Shown: positions 22,790 through 33,822 of the stretch, in pieces
How the letters are laid out: every line of letters starts with the position of its first letter
Numbering within the stretch: position 1 is the first letter of the stretch
Origin: Fragum whitleyi
Lineage: Eukaryota; Mollusca; Bivalvia; Cardiida; Cardiidae
Reading direction: 5' to 3'
Length of the DNA: 64,000 nucleotides
NCBI GenBank assembly: GCA_948146395.1
Contig: OX411547.1
Coordinates: 29,988,614-30,052,613 of the forward strand
Made by a program: the position numbers and the translations under genes
Notes under the pieces: generated by a model
The model's input: only the letters and a program-made list of their open reading frames with translations
Database searches by the model: none
What the model was told of the DNA's origin: nothing

Positions 22790-24703
22790 TACTCAGAAAA
22801 AGAAGTTAAGTGCCACCAGTTTTTAGACAGAAGATTTTTAAAGGCAGGGAGCCTGCATTAATTTAAAATAACAGAGATGTAAATATTGAGTTCCAAAGTT
22901 GAAAATGGTATGTTGACTTAACAATTTCACAACAATTCATGGGTGGTGATAAATTTTATTGACTTTGTACCTTGACAGCCGAGGCAATAGCGCAGTTGGT
23001 AGCGTGCCAGACTTCTAATTCAGGGGTCTATATTTGCACAGGTTCGATCCCCGGCTGCGGCACTTATCCTTTCCGACATTTGTCTTCCACCAATGGGTAG
23101 ATAATCGTAAGCCTAAGTGGAATAGCAACTGGAGGCTAGGAAAGGGATGTGGTGGTAGTACTGGAGTGAGAAATACCAGGAATCCATCGTTAGGTGCTAC
23201 AGTCATCGCGATATAACTGAGAGATTGTTGAAAGCAACGTAAAACCCCAATTCAAATCAAATTGACTTTGTACCTTGAAATGTAAATGATGTATTTTTAC
23301 CTTTTTTTAAAACATGAAAAACTATTGTCAAAGCTGACTTACGATGTTGTCTATGACACGAAACTTGGTTTAAGTAGTCAGATAACACAAATGTGATTAA
23401 TTCCAGTCACATCTTAGTCAGTAGCTTGTGTAAGATCCGTGAGCATTGATCACTGTGCGCACCCTCCTCGGCATGCCACGAATCAGCCTCTTGATGATGT
23501 GTTGAGGGATTTGCTGCCACTCCTGGTGCAGTGCTGCTTCTAACTCAACCACATTTTGTACAGGAGGCTCTCTCCGACGTATACGGCGCCCTAAAATGTC
23601 CCACAGGTGCTTGATGGGTTAAGATCGGGACCACAAGCCGGCCATGGAATGGTGGTGATGGCTTCACATTGCATAACGTCCGCCACGACTCTTGCTCTAT
23701 GGGGTCTGGCGTTATCATCCGTGTACACTGGTCTTGTTCGAAGAGGGTGATTGTCAAAATGTGGAATTACCACAGGAAAAAGGATGTTATCGCGATATTT
23801 ATCCCCAGTCTATGTTCCTGGAACTGACACTAGGTCCAGTTTACAGCCGTAGGAGACACAACCCCATATCAAAACGGAGCCACCGCCACCCTAATAGGTT
23901 GGTTGGACGTACTTTGGTGCAAATTGGGTGTTAGGTCGTCTCCAAACACGAATTCGGCCATAGGTGACATGCAACAATATCCTGCACTCATCTGACCAAT
24001 GGATCCGACGCCATGATGCCTAGTTCTAACGTGCCCTCGCTCTACACCATATTATATGTTCATTGATGTGTCTCTGTTGTAACTTTGGATGTGTGAGGGG
24101 TCTTCGTGCCTTATACCCAGTCATCCGAAGTCAATTTCGCACTGATGAAATAGAGACCCGTCTGTGTGTATTCCAATTGTCCCTTAGTACAGGAGCACTG
24201 GTGAAGGGCAGATGTCTGCCTTGACGCAAAAGTGCTCTATCCTCTCGAATAGACGTTACTCTAGGACGTCCAGATCTGACACGGTCCTTAAAGTCGTTTG
24301 TCTGTGCATGTTTTTGTACCAAACGTGTTATGACACTGTGGTGATACCCCAGCTGTCTGGCAATGGCTCTACAAGACATTCCAGAATCTCGCATTCCAAT
24401 TATTCGACATCTTTCATTTTTAGACAATCTACGCCTTGCCATGACTGAGTTTCAAATCCAAATGTAAACAATTGCACAAGCTACAGGACCTCTGACAGAA
24501 AAGCTGATTTTCCACTTTGCACGAGCCCTGGCTTTACAGTCATTGCATGAGACTTGCTGAATATGCACATGCATCCGAAACGTTTTTAATAAATAGCTAC
24601 AAGGTTGTTCTAACCGTTTGACAACATAGATACGTTATTAAAGTTTTTGATAGAAATTTTATTAACTTAAAACTTAGTGGCGCTTAACTTTATGTTCTGA
24701 GTA
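22790..24703 (-). mobile_element. Tc1/mariner-like transposon, decayed
   Basis: TACTCAGAA...AGTTAAGTGCCAC at the left and its inverted counterpart GTGGCGCTTAACTT...TTCTGAGTA at the right form the termini, and TA is duplicated (22788-22789 and 24704-24705). On the minus strand 24442-24131 encodes an N-terminal helix-turn-helix (RRRLSKNERCRIIGMRDSGM, IARQLGYHHSVITRLV), and 23773-23545 the end of the DDE domain (DNARPHRARVV, GPDLNPSSTCGTF). The two parts are in different frames with stops between, so the transposase is dead. Length 1914 bp including a 285-bp SINE. Confidence 0.92.
22976..23260 (+). mobile_element. tRNA-headed SINE nested in Tc1-like element
   Basis: Head CCGAGGCAATAGCGCAGTTG with GGTTCGATCCCC and the common body. 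The head has a small internal insertion (GGGGTCTATATTTGCACA region). The perfect 18-bp flank ATTGACTTTGTACCTTGA lies at 22958-22975 and 23261-23278, inside the transposon. Confidence 0.92.
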
Positions 24704-24705
24704 TA

Positions 24706-24780
24706 CTATAAATGGAGCCACCACCTTAACTTGTCATAATACTGGATCATGAATTGGGAACATTCCAACATGTCTGATTG
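24706..24780 (+). pseudogene. Broken class-E sushi exon, 3' part
   Basis: It continues the fragment at 22690-22789: CTATAAATGGAGCCACCACC, ACTTGTCATAATACTGGATC, then ATGAATTGGG where E exons have TGGAGTGGG (Trp lost, frame altered), CCAACATGTCTGATTG and the donor GTTTGT. It starts after the duplicated TA. Confidence 0.85.
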
Positions 24781-25126
24781 GTTTGTACAATGGATCTGGA
24801 AATTTATAAGCATAAAGGTCTTAAGATTGATTAAAAGCGTAGAAATGGTTCTCATTGAACACAGAAAATTTGATAAGCTACGCTGACATGAAATGTGTAT
24901 ATAGCCAGTTTTAGTACTTAGTACTTTCCTTTTGTTAATACCCATGGGAAAAAAATTAACTTAGCTTTTAGATGTTTTTTTTTAGTCAACTTGAGGTTAC
25001 CAAAAATATTTGTTACTATGGCAAGTGTATGTGTTTCAGAAGTGAGGTGCATAGGTCCATCCATTCTTCAGAAATTTTGTGCAATTGTTTTACATTAAAC
25101 ATAGATGTACCATCTGAAAGAATTTT

Positions 25127-25304
25127 TTCTCACCAATGGGAAGATAATCATAAAACTTTGTGAGATAGCAGTCGGAGGCTAGGAAAGGGTATAATGGTAT
25201 TACAGGTGAAAGAAATACCAGAAATCCATTGTTAGGTGCTCCGACCGCCGCGATATAAGTGCAAAATTGTTGAAAGCAGTGTGAAACCCATTCAAACTAA
25301 CAAA
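25127..25304 (+). mobile_element. 5'-truncated SINE
   Basis: It lacks the tRNA head and starts at CTCACCAATGGGAAGATAAT, with the family body (CAGTCGGAGGCTAGGAAAGG, GTTAGGTGCTCCGACCGCCG) and CATTCAAACTAACAAA tail. CTGAAAGAATTTTT flanks both sides (25114 and 25305). Truncation at the 5' end is typical of incomplete reverse transcription. Confidence 0.8.
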
Positions 25305-25879
25305 CTGAAAGAATTTTTGGATAGCTCCAAGGAAAAGGTCATGGCTCCAGGGGGGAATTTTTAAAATACTATGGTTGTACCAAGCATATCATATATAACT
25401 ATGAATGGATTTTAAAATAGATGGTCATAAAGACATGTTTTTTTGTCCTTAAAAAAACATGTGCCACATAAACTAAATAATATTTCCAGGGCAAATGTTA
25501 AAAATAAGCTTGTCCCAAGCATATCAAATATGGATGGATTTCAAAATAATCTAAAATTTGTGCAATAATGTTGGCAACTGAAACCCAAAAGTCAAAAGTT
25601 CAAATATAGTTTGTAATGATAATTTCCCAACATTTATGATAAATATCAAAATTACTTGCTACAGTTATTCTTCGTCACATGAAGAACCAGAATTCAGATA
25701 ATTGAAAGGTCATTCGTCAAGGTGAAATTGCAATAAAATCAATGTAGTTCTAACACCATTGTGACAATATCGCAAACGTTAAAATCCAGCTGATCTCTAT
25801 AATTTTTCCCATAATAATATGTATGAATCATTGGACATGGTCATTTTTTGAAATCTGACTTTGAGGGCTTGATACAAAA

Positions 25880-26146
25880 TGAATTTGAACAGAAATGCTT
25901 TATTGGAAGAAACGAAATCAGGAATTCAAAAACAATTAGATATGCTTCATATCTTTTGTAATTAATATAAGTTAGACGTTAATGTGGGTAAAACAAAAGT
26001 TTTGATCTTTAAATGTGGTGGAAAAATATCAAAAAGTGAAGGGTTTCATTACTCAGACAACACTCTAGAGTGTGTGAATAGATTTAACTATATTGGCACA
26101 TACTTTAGCTCAAGATGTTCATGAAGTAAAATGGCAGAAGAAAAGG
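25880..26146 (+). pseudogene. Non-LTR retrotransposon RT fragment, part 1
   Basis: One frame from ~25895 reads LEETKSGIQKQLDMLHIF, a stop, then YKLDVNVGKTKVLIFKCGG and NRFNYIGTYFSS, the thumb-side end of a LINE reverse transcriptase. A stop follows at 26127 (TTCATGA TAA-type context). The frame resumes at 27215 beyond an inserted element. The element is dead. Clade not assigned. Confidence 0.75.
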
Positions 26147-26152
26147 CTATCA

Positions 26153-27214
26153 CAGACATTGCGAAAGCTCAAAAAAACTGTCAGACATTCGGTCTGACAG
26201 GCTTGAAAAATCTGTCAGACCGAAAACAAATCTGTCAGACCGAAAAAAAAAACAAGGAAAAATAACATGTAACCACCAACGTTATAACACAAATCAATGT
26301 AAACTTATAAATCCAAAAGAATTTCTCTATTATAAAAGAAATGATAACCAAAAAAGCTATTGAAAACAGTAAAATTCTAAAGAACAATTTAAAAATAAAG
26401 AAACGGTAAATAGAACCTAAATTCAGATTTTATGATATAAGTGAATTGCCTTAAGAAAGTCAAAAATTAATTCCAATTTGACATAATGAAAAATCTGCCT
26501 CATACTATCAACTTTAAAATATTTGTCTCTGATAAAAGAGAAATCAATACATCCTATAAAAATATGTTCGGTAGTTCTCCTTTTAAAAGGTAGGAGTGCG
26601 TTAAGTGAGAATGACCAATGCGTAATCGAGTTAAAATTAGCTCTTCGCAACGACATGACCTGTAACCAGGCAACCAATCGTTGAGGTCCTGTCGAACAGA
26701 AAATACTTTATTATTCTGGTTAGCTGGATCAGTCCAACAGTTCCTCCAGATATCATGAATGAAAATATGAGTTAAGGGTTTAAAATCGGTATAAGGTTTT
26801 TCGAATGGTTCGAATTTGTCCTCTGTTTTCCTTTTTTTACCAGGCTTTGCACCCTCGAAGTATTTAAGGGACGCCATTATACTACGACAGTAAAAGTAAT
26901 ATGTATTCCGATTGGCTAATCAATACCTGTTTCAGGCAACCACATTCCGGTTTACAAATCAAGGGAAATAATCGGCGAAAACACGATATAATAGTGCCGT
27001 CCCTTTGTACTTTGTTGTTTATCCATTTTCTCGCAAACAGAATGACAAATATTTTGGTTATAAGCTTCCATAATTATGCAAACGCGAGGTATTGAAAAAA
27101 AGCAAAAAGGTCAAAATATGTCGGACATACGGACCGACGGTATCGAATTTTCAATCGGACCGAAGTCAAAAATATCGGACAATGTCCGCGGTCCGACGTC
27201 TTTCGCAATGTCTG
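26153..27214. mobile_element. TIR element inserted in LINE, 6-bp TSD
   Basis: A perfect 15-bp inverted repeat, CAGACATTGCGAAAG at the left and CTTTCGCAATGTCTG at the right, bounds the element, and CTATCA is directly repeated at 26147-26152 and 27215-27220. Inside the left end is a hairpin (CTGTCAGAC ATTCG GTCTGACAG), and both ends carry CAGACCGA/TCGGAC motifs. The interior is largely a fragment of another LINE in minus orientation. Superfamily not assigned. Confidence 0.8.
26423..26877 (-). pseudogene. LINE C-terminal fragment, jockey-like, frameshifted
   Basis: The frame 26877-26554 contains HDIWRNCWTDPANQNN and CEELILTRLRIGHSHLTHSY then LLKGE; the adjacent frame 26677-26423 continues TEHIFIGCIDFSFIRDKYF. 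The LTRLRIGHSxLTHSYLL motif followed by EHI...C is typical of the end of jockey/I-type ORF2. One frameshift near 26575 separates the halves. It sits wholly inside the TIR element. Confidence 0.75.
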
Positions 27215-27690
27215 CTATCAAAGCAAAACAATCGCTCAATAGCTTGATTGTCTCACTAAATGATATTATGCCCGTCAATATGAAAACATTTTTCAAGATA
27301 TTTGATTCGAAAATATCACCTATTCTCTTTTACGGTTCTGAAATTTGGGGCCTTAACGTATTTGAATGTATTAACATGTCCATAAATATGCTTGTAAGCA
27401 CTTCATGCGCATCCCAAGGAATACTTGGGATGGGGCTGTTTTGGGTGAATGTGGCAGATTTCCAATATATATTTTCACTAGTAAAAGAGTTATAAAATAT
27501 TGGATTAAGATTTTACGAATGTCTCACCATAGATTTGTAGAGAAATGTTATTACATGCTTAAGATATATGTTTCACTAGGTTATAATAATTGGATTACTA
27601 GCCTAAAAAATAGTCTATTTTCTAATGGTTTCGGTTATATTTGGGACGCCCAATACATACAGAATGAAAAACAGTTTGTTGCTCAGTGAT
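27215..27690 (+). pseudogene. Non-LTR retrotransposon RT fragment, part 2
   Basis: It continues part 1 with IKAKQSLNSLIVSLN, then FFKIFDSKISPILFYGSEIW, the classic end of the LINE RT domain. A frameshift near 27400 moves to RIPRNTWDGAVLGECGRFPI and LRMSHHRFVEKCYYML, ending QNEKQFVAQ and a TGA. Removing the TIR element and one CTATCA restores the frame across the junction (EKAIKAKQ). Confidence 0.8.
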
Positions 27691-27751
27691 TGAAAGATCA
27701 ATATCTGCAGATATATAGCAACAAATAACCAATATCAACAAAATTAACTTT

Positions 27752-29104
27752 TTATACGCCCGTCGAAGACGGGACGTATTATGGGATCACCCGTGGCGTC
27801 CGGCGTCCGGTTGTCCGGGCGTCCGGGCGTCCGGCGTCCGGCGGCGTCCACTTCTTTGTCCGGAGCATAACTCTGTCACTTGAAGTCCGATTGACTTCAA
27901 ACTTGGCAATTATATTCTTCTCATCATTGCGGAGTGCAGTGCACAACAACCATAACTCTACCTGGCCTATTTTTTGAGTTATTGCCCTTTGTTGTTTTTC
28001 AGACTTGAATCTTGTCCGGAGTATATCTCTTAAAGTATTATAGCTAGGATCATGAAACTTCATGGGTGTATAGACCTCACCAAGGGGGAGTGCAGTGCAC
28101 AAGAACCATAACTCTACATGGCCTATTTTTTGAGTTATTGCCCTTTGTTGTTTTTCATACTAGAATCTTGTCCGGAGTATATCTCTTAAAGTATAATAGC
28201 TAGGATCATGAAACTTCATGGGTGTATAGATCTCACCAAGGGGGAGTGCAGTGCATAAGAACCATAACTCTACCTGGCCTATTTTTTGAGTTATTGCCCT
28301 TTGTTGTTTTTCATACTAGAATATTGTCCGGAGTTTATCTCTTAAAGTATAAAAGCTAGGATCATGAAACTTCATGGGTGTATAGATCTCACCAAGGGGG
28401 AGTGCAGTGCACAAGAACCATAACTCTACCTGGCCTATTTTTTGAGTTATTGCCCTTTGTTGTTTTTCAGAATTGAATCTTGTCCGGAGTATATCTGTAA
28501 AAGTATTATAGCTAGAATCATGAAACTTCATGGGTGTATAGATCTCACCAAGGGGAGGTGCAGTGCACAAGAACCATAACTCTACCTGGCCTATTTTTTG
28601 AGTTATTGCCCTTTGTTGTTTTTCAGACTTGAATCTTGTCTGGAGTATATCTCTACAAGTATAATAGCTAGGATCATGAAACTGCATGGGTGTATAGATC
28701 TAACCAAGGGGTAGTGCAGTGTACAATAACCATAAGTCTACCAGGCCTATTTTTTGAGTTATTGCACTTTGTTTTTTTTCAGACTTGAATCTTGTCCGGA
28801 GTATATCTGTAAAAGTATAATAGCTAGGATCATGAAACTTCATGGGTGTATAGATGTCATCAAGGGGGAGTGCAGTGCACAAGAACCATAAGTCTACCTG
28901 GCCTATTTTTTGAGTTATTGCCCTTTGTCGTTTTTCAGACTTGAATCTTGTCCGGAGTATATCTGTAAAAGTATAATAGCTAGGATAATGAAACTACATG
29001 GGTGCAAAAAATATTCATTCAAAATAACCTCAGTTCTATTCAAACCCCCAGTTTATACTAAGCAGTGTGACGGGCGTATCTTGTGACAATTTGGCACCTT
29101 GTTA
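27752..29104 (+). repeat. Hairpin-headed repeat with 156-bp satellite, TACGCCCGTCGAAG type
   Basis: The head TACGCCCGTCGAAGACGGGACGTA is a palindrome, followed by CCGGCGTCCGG tracts. Eight tandem 156-bp units begin at 27855, 28011, 28167, 28323, 28479, 28635, 28791 and 28947 (CTTGTCCGGAGTATATCT). It ends GACGGGCGTATCTTGTGACA...CACCTTGTT. It interrupts the LINE. Because 156 is a multiple of three, the minus strand stays open over several units (a 52-residue repeat), up to 123 codons at 28316-28687. I do not regard this as a gene. Confidence 0.75.
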
Positions 29105-29486
29105 TTGTAAGTTTAAGGACAAATTCGAAAATGAAAAATATTTAGATGCAGTTGAATTTTTCAATTTTAGAAAAGCTCTAGCAAGATTTAGGACAGGAAC
29201 TTTGAAATTAGCGACAGAACAAGGTAGAATTGGTAATGTTAATACTATTAATAGGACATGCACATTTTGTAATGATTTAATTGAAGACGAATACCACTTT
29301 TTAATGATTTGTCCATTATTTTTAGAAATTAGAAAGAAATACATACCTGAGAAATTTTACATCTCACCGTCTATTCATAAATTTAGTATTCTATTATCAA
29401 GTGAAAATGAAAATCAGATAAGGAACACTGCTATGTATATTTATTATGCATTTGAAAAAAGAAAACTCTGGCTGGGCATAGACTGA
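29105..29486 (+). pseudogene. Non-LTR retrotransposon C-terminal fragment, part 3
   Basis: It reads CKFKDKFENEKYLDAVEFFN, RKALARFRTGTLKLATEQGR, then a zinc-knuckle-like CTFCNDLIEDEYHFLMICPL and ends KLWLGID with a TGA. This RFRTGxHxL...CxxC...DExHFLxxCP arrangement is the typical C-terminus of a LINE ORF2. It follows part 2 across the hairpin-headed repeat. Confidence 0.8.
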
Positions 29487-29529
29487 AACTATGTTTATTT
29501 ACTCTCGTCAATATTTTTCATATTACATA

Positions 29530-29700
29530 GAAAATTCTTATTTATATGCATATATGTTTGTATGTGTATGTATAAACTTATACTTAAAGCATACATGTAT
29601 ATGTGTATATATCTTTTTGTGTACTGACATGTGAATATGTAGGTATATATTTGTGTAGGTATGTGTATGTGTATATGTGTTTATGAATACTATTTTCCAC
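29530..29700. repeat. TATATG/TGTATG microsatellite-like tract
   Basis: Alternating purine-pyrimidine runs (TATATGTTTGTATGTGTATG, GTAGGTATGTGTATGTGTAT) follow the LINE stop codon and may be its 3' UTR or tail. Confidence 0.6.
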
Positions 29701-29834
29701 TGGTTGCATGTTTGTAATGTTGTATTTTGCTATTTGTAAAGGCCAGAGGCCATATAACATACTAAATAACTACTACTATAAACCCTTATAGTTTCTAAAA
29801 TCATTGTCTGTTTTTTCTCTGAATTTTAATCTAG

Positions 29835-30008
29835 AATGTTCCACTTTATCAAGTCCTGCAAATGGTAACATAACTTTGAATAACCCAAGTTTGGTTGGAG
29901 ATGTCCTTGTGTACTTTTGCAAAGAAAACTACAGTTTGATTGGTTTATCCCAGAGAACCTGCCAGTCTAATGGACAATGGAGTGGCACACCTCCAACATG
30001 TGCTAGAG
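29835..30008 (+). CDS. Sushi domain exon A3
   Basis: A 58-codon class-A exon, acceptor TTTAATCTAG, donor GTAATT. It reads ECSTLSSPANGNITLNNPSL, VYFCKENYSLIGLSQRTC, QWSGTPPTCARG; cysteines 2, 29, 43, 56 and W49 are intact. N12-I-T and N32-Y-S are sequons. The preceding intron (E2-A3, 7.2 kb) carries the Tc1-like and LINE insertions. Confidence 0.9.
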
Positions 30009-30102
30009 GTAATTCAACTTGATTTGTGTTGTAAATGAGTCAGTAAGTTAGTCTGGAAAAGTGTGGCATGCCTGCTTCATGCATAATTAGTAAGACAGTT
30101 TA

Positions 30103-31637
30103 TTATGCTCCCCGAAGGGAGAGCATATAGCCGCCGCTTTGTCTGTCCGTCCGTCCATCCGTCCGTCCGTAATTCCGTCCGTCCGTCCGTCCGTCCGTCC
30201 TTCCCCACCTATTTCTCCATAACCCCTGGGCCAAATTGAATGAAACTTACCATGTGAACTCCCTATGATATAGTGATGATGCATCTGTGACGGTTTTTGG
30301 ATTTGAGGCCTCGTCACGGGAAAAGGGGACTTAGGGTAAAAAACAGTTTTTCCCAAATTTCTCCTAGACTAATTGTCAGAATTTAGTGAAATTTCATATT
30401 TGAGTAGCAAACCAGATGCCCTTTACTATAAACAATTTGAAATTAACGTAAAAAAATATAAATCATGGAAAAAGGGGGCTTAATGTTTGTTACCTTTACG
30501 TTAGCGCGTAAAATACAGTTATTCTTTCATTTCTTCTGACCACAGAGCATATCTCCTAAAGTATAATAGCTATCAACTTGAAACTTTATGGGTTGATAGA
30601 TCTTATGGAGGAGACATGCAGTGCACAAGAACTACAACTCTTGCTTGCATGATTTTGGAGTTATTGCTCTTTGTTATTTTTGATACTTAGATTATGTCTG
30701 GAGCATATCTCCTAAAGTATAATAGCTATCAACTTGAAACTTTATGGGTGGATAGACCTCATGGAGGAGAAGTGCTATGCACAAGGACTACAACTCTTGC
30801 TTGCATAATTTTGGAGTTATTGCCCTTTGTTATTTTTGATACTTAGATTATATCTGGAGCATACCTCCTAAAGTATAATAGCTATCAACTTGAACATTTA
30901 TGGGTGGATAGATCTCATAGAGGAGATGTGCAGTGCACAAGAACTACAACTCTTACTTGCATAATTTTGGAGTTATTGCCCTTTGTTATTTTTGATACTT
31001 AGATTATGTCTGGAGCATATCTCCTAAAGTATAATAGCTATCAACTTTAAACTTTATGGGTGGATAGATCTCATGGAGGAGAAGTGCAATACACCAGAAC
31101 TATAACTCTTGCTTGCATAATTTTGGAGTTATTGCCCTTTGTTATTTTTGATACTTAGATTATATCTGGAGCATACCTCCTAAAGTTTTATAGCTATCAA
31201 CTTGAACATTTATGGGTGGATAGATCTCATGGAGGAGAAGTGCAGTGCACAAGAACTACAACTCTTACTTGCATAATTTTGGGGTTATTGCCATTTGTTA
31301 TTTTTGATACTTAGATTTTGTCTGGAGCATATCTCCTAAAGTATAATAGCTATCAACTTTAAACTTTATGGGTGGATAGATCTCATGGAGGAGAAGTGCA
31401 ATACACCAGAACTATAACTCTTGCTTGCATAATTTTGGAGTTATTGCCCTTTGTTATTTTTAATACTTAGATATAATAGGAGGTAAATCTCTGACAGTAC
31501 AAAAGAATCTTTAATCTATTAGGCTTCAGTTTACTATCAAGCTTTTGTGGCGGGGGATGTCTATGTCCAACATGGCTCTTGTTTTTGTGACAATGCCTTA
31601 TTCGGGGAGCATAATCCGTCTCTGACGGCTCTTGTTT
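30103..31637 (+). repeat. Hairpin-headed repeat with 156-bp satellite, TATGCTCCCCGAAG type
   Basis: The head ATGCTCCCCGAAGGGAGAGCAT folds back and is followed by an unusually long CCGTCCGTCCGT tract. The end ATTCGGGGAGCATAATCC then GACGGCTCTTGTTTT repeats the head inverted. Six 156-bp units start near 30541, 30697, 30853, 31009, 31165 and 31321. It is the least decayed copy of the type at 15461-16998. Confidence 0.8.
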
Positions 31638-31639
31638 TA

Positions 31640-32590
31640 TCTTTATAATGTTCATGGAATGTTTTTGCTGTTAACAAAACTAAGACAGACTGAACAGATC
31701 AAGATTAGCAGGGTTTGTGGTTAACCCTTAAACTAGAGTTTTGACCTCCAAAAAACAGAAAATACCTTATTTTGACACATAAAATTGTCTCCCAAAGGGT
31801 TCTTTACCCCTTGAGAGAAATTTCTAAGGGTCAAATAAGGGTTTTATCACTCAATTTTTCAATCATCTATCTTTTTTCCCTCTAAAATTTTTACAAATTA
31901 TCATATGTTTACTAGAAAAGGTAATAACACTCTTAAATCTTCAAATACTACTTAAATTCCCAATGTAAAATTTTACAAATAATCATATCTTTACAAGAAA
32001 AGGTATTAGGACTCTTAAAACTTCAAAATACTACTTAAAATTCCAATCTCAATTTCGCAAATTATCATATCTTTACAAGAAAAGGTAACTGGACTCTTAA
32101 ATCTGACAAATACTACTTACAATAAGCCCTCATTACTGATTTGACTCCTTTCAAATCAGTTTGACTCTAAGAATTTCTTGGTTCATGAGTCAATGACTCA
32201 CTAATTTAAATGCTAGCAAAAGCCCTGATCAGCCTTCACAATTGTGCTTACTCTTCCTGCCTCCTTTCTATCTAATTAATGACAGACATTAGTTGAATTA
32301 TGCCAAAAGTTATTACAATTTATAAATTATAACAATTTACATGTTTGCTTAGCGCAAATTTAGGTTATTGGCACTTCTAAATAAAAATGAAAGGCTACCG
32401 GTCTGCAGTTCCCTAGGCCTCAAGTTCTAGCTTGGTTTATCTTATTTTTTAATTTTTCTTTAACAAAAATACAAGTGTCTACCATAACTTATTTGAATCT
32501 TATTCTTTTTTTATTCATAGTTCATCTTTGACATTTAGGTCATTTTCCTTCGACTTTTGTCTTCCATCCTCTCTATGTATGTAACAAAAA
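31640..32590. other. Intron sequence, no gene; short local repeats
   Basis: AT-rich DNA with three degenerate ~75-bp tandem units around ATATCTTTACAAGAAAAGGT and CTCTTAAA...CAAATACTACTTA at about 31890-32110. Nothing else recognised. Confidence 0.5.
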
Positions 32591-32595
32591 AATGT

Positions 32596-32826
32596 GCCTG
32601 TGTGTGAGATTTCCAACAATTTTAAAATGGGCAAAGCAAAGACTCAGACCAGTCAATGCGTCCACCCAGTCTGTCCAAAGTCTTTACTATGGGTTTTATA
32701 AATAGATAAGGTCGGAAAGTACCCTTAGACATCAGGTAACTATAGATTTACAGTATGAACTTTCTACACTACACTATGTTTGCCCCTCACAAGTATTTTA
32801 AATTGTTGGAAATGTCAGGCACAGGC
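32596..32826. mobile_element. TIR element, GCCTGTGTGTGA family, copy 2
   Basis: GCCTGTGTGTGAGATTTCCAACAATTTTAA at the left is inverted as ...AATTGTTGGAAATGTCAGGC then ACAGGC at the right. The core shares CAGACCAGTC and AAAGTCTTTACTATGG with the 52015 copy. It lies in the A3-B3 intron. Confidence 0.7.
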
Positions 32827-33205
32827 TGAAATAAAAAATAATGTAAGGGTTTCTGATATACATATCATTAGTAGGAACAAGCAAGCCATTGTGGTTTTGT
32901 CTAATTGTCTGTTAAAATCAAAAGAGGTTCAAACCATAAAAAGTATGCTTCATTTGACATATTAGTTAGGAGTTAATTTAATTGATGCAAACAAATCCTA
33001 CCATAAACATTTGGTAATTCTTATAAATTGACTATGGTGTAACAAGTCAAAGCAAACCGAAATAGATTTTGGCCTTATTTTTCACCGGTATTGATACATA
33101 TAGTGTGAATAGATGCTTCATTTAAAATTCCAAATAAAATGTGAAAAGGCATTAACAATAAAAAATTATAACGATCTATAAGTTGAAAGATGTATAATTT
33201 TTCAG

Positions 33206-33382
33206 AATGTCCATTATTGCTGACTCCCTCTAATGGGCAAGTAACTATTAAAAGTTACCCTAGTACAGTAGGACAATTAGCAAACTACACATGCAACACA
33301 AACTACATACTTCAAGGGAATACACAGAGAGTTTGTCAAGATAATGGAACTTGGAGTGGGGAGGCTCCAACTTGTGTCAGAG
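33206..33382 (+). CDS. Sushi domain exon B3
   Basis: A 59-codon class-B exon, acceptor AATTTTTCAG, donor GTAATT. It reads ECPLLLTPSNGQVTIKSYPS, GQLANYTCNTNYILQGNTQR and GTWSGEAPTCVRG. It has Ser, not Cys, at position 9, so four cysteines only. Sequons at N27 and N47. Confidence 0.9.
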
Positions 33383-33615
33383 GTAATTCATTGTTAGAAT
33401 AACTATACTTGTTGCAGACCAATGCTCGTCACATACCAGTTCTTGCCAACTGACTATTTTAACAGTGAAGACGCAATATTCATTTACAAAAAAATATCTT
33501 GAAAAGAAGAAGTTGTTGTCTTTATAACTTGTAATCAAGAAGATTTCCTTTCCTTCTTTACTGTGAACAGGGGTGGTTGGCAAGAACTGGTCCTTGGCGA
33601 GATTTGGTCTCAAAT

Positions 33616-33822
33616 CAGTAGAGAGTAACCCCATGTCAGTAGGAAAGTAAGCTTACTATACATTTAACATAAACTACACATTACAGGGAAATTAGAGTTG
33701 TCGGGCTGAAACTTTTGTTAGAGGTAAAGATATTTATCATAAATCATTAGCTCTTGTAAAAGTATTGTAGCAAACATTTGTCAAGCTATTTGAACATGGA
33801 GAGGTGAAGCCCCAACTGGCTT
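33616..33822 (+). pseudogene. Two decayed 3' fragments of class-B exon
   Basis: 33616-33723 follows class B from AGTAGAGAGTAACCCCATGT through ACATTACAGGG to TTTTGTTAGAG and a GTAAAG donor, but has lost Cys2 (ATT for TGT) and Cys3. 33771-33822 matches TTTGTCAAG...GGAGAGGTGAAGCCCCAACT. They are the oldest members of the 3'-half duplication seen after B4-B6. Confidence 0.65.

Noticed and set aside
23692..23934. Plus-strand reading frame over the Tc1-like element
   Set aside because: It is the antisense shadow of the transposase remnant on the minus strand.
28316..28687. Repetitive 123-codon minus-strand protein
   Set aside because: It arises because the satellite period (156 bp) is divisible by three; there is no start context, promoter or domain. 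Kept only as an observation.
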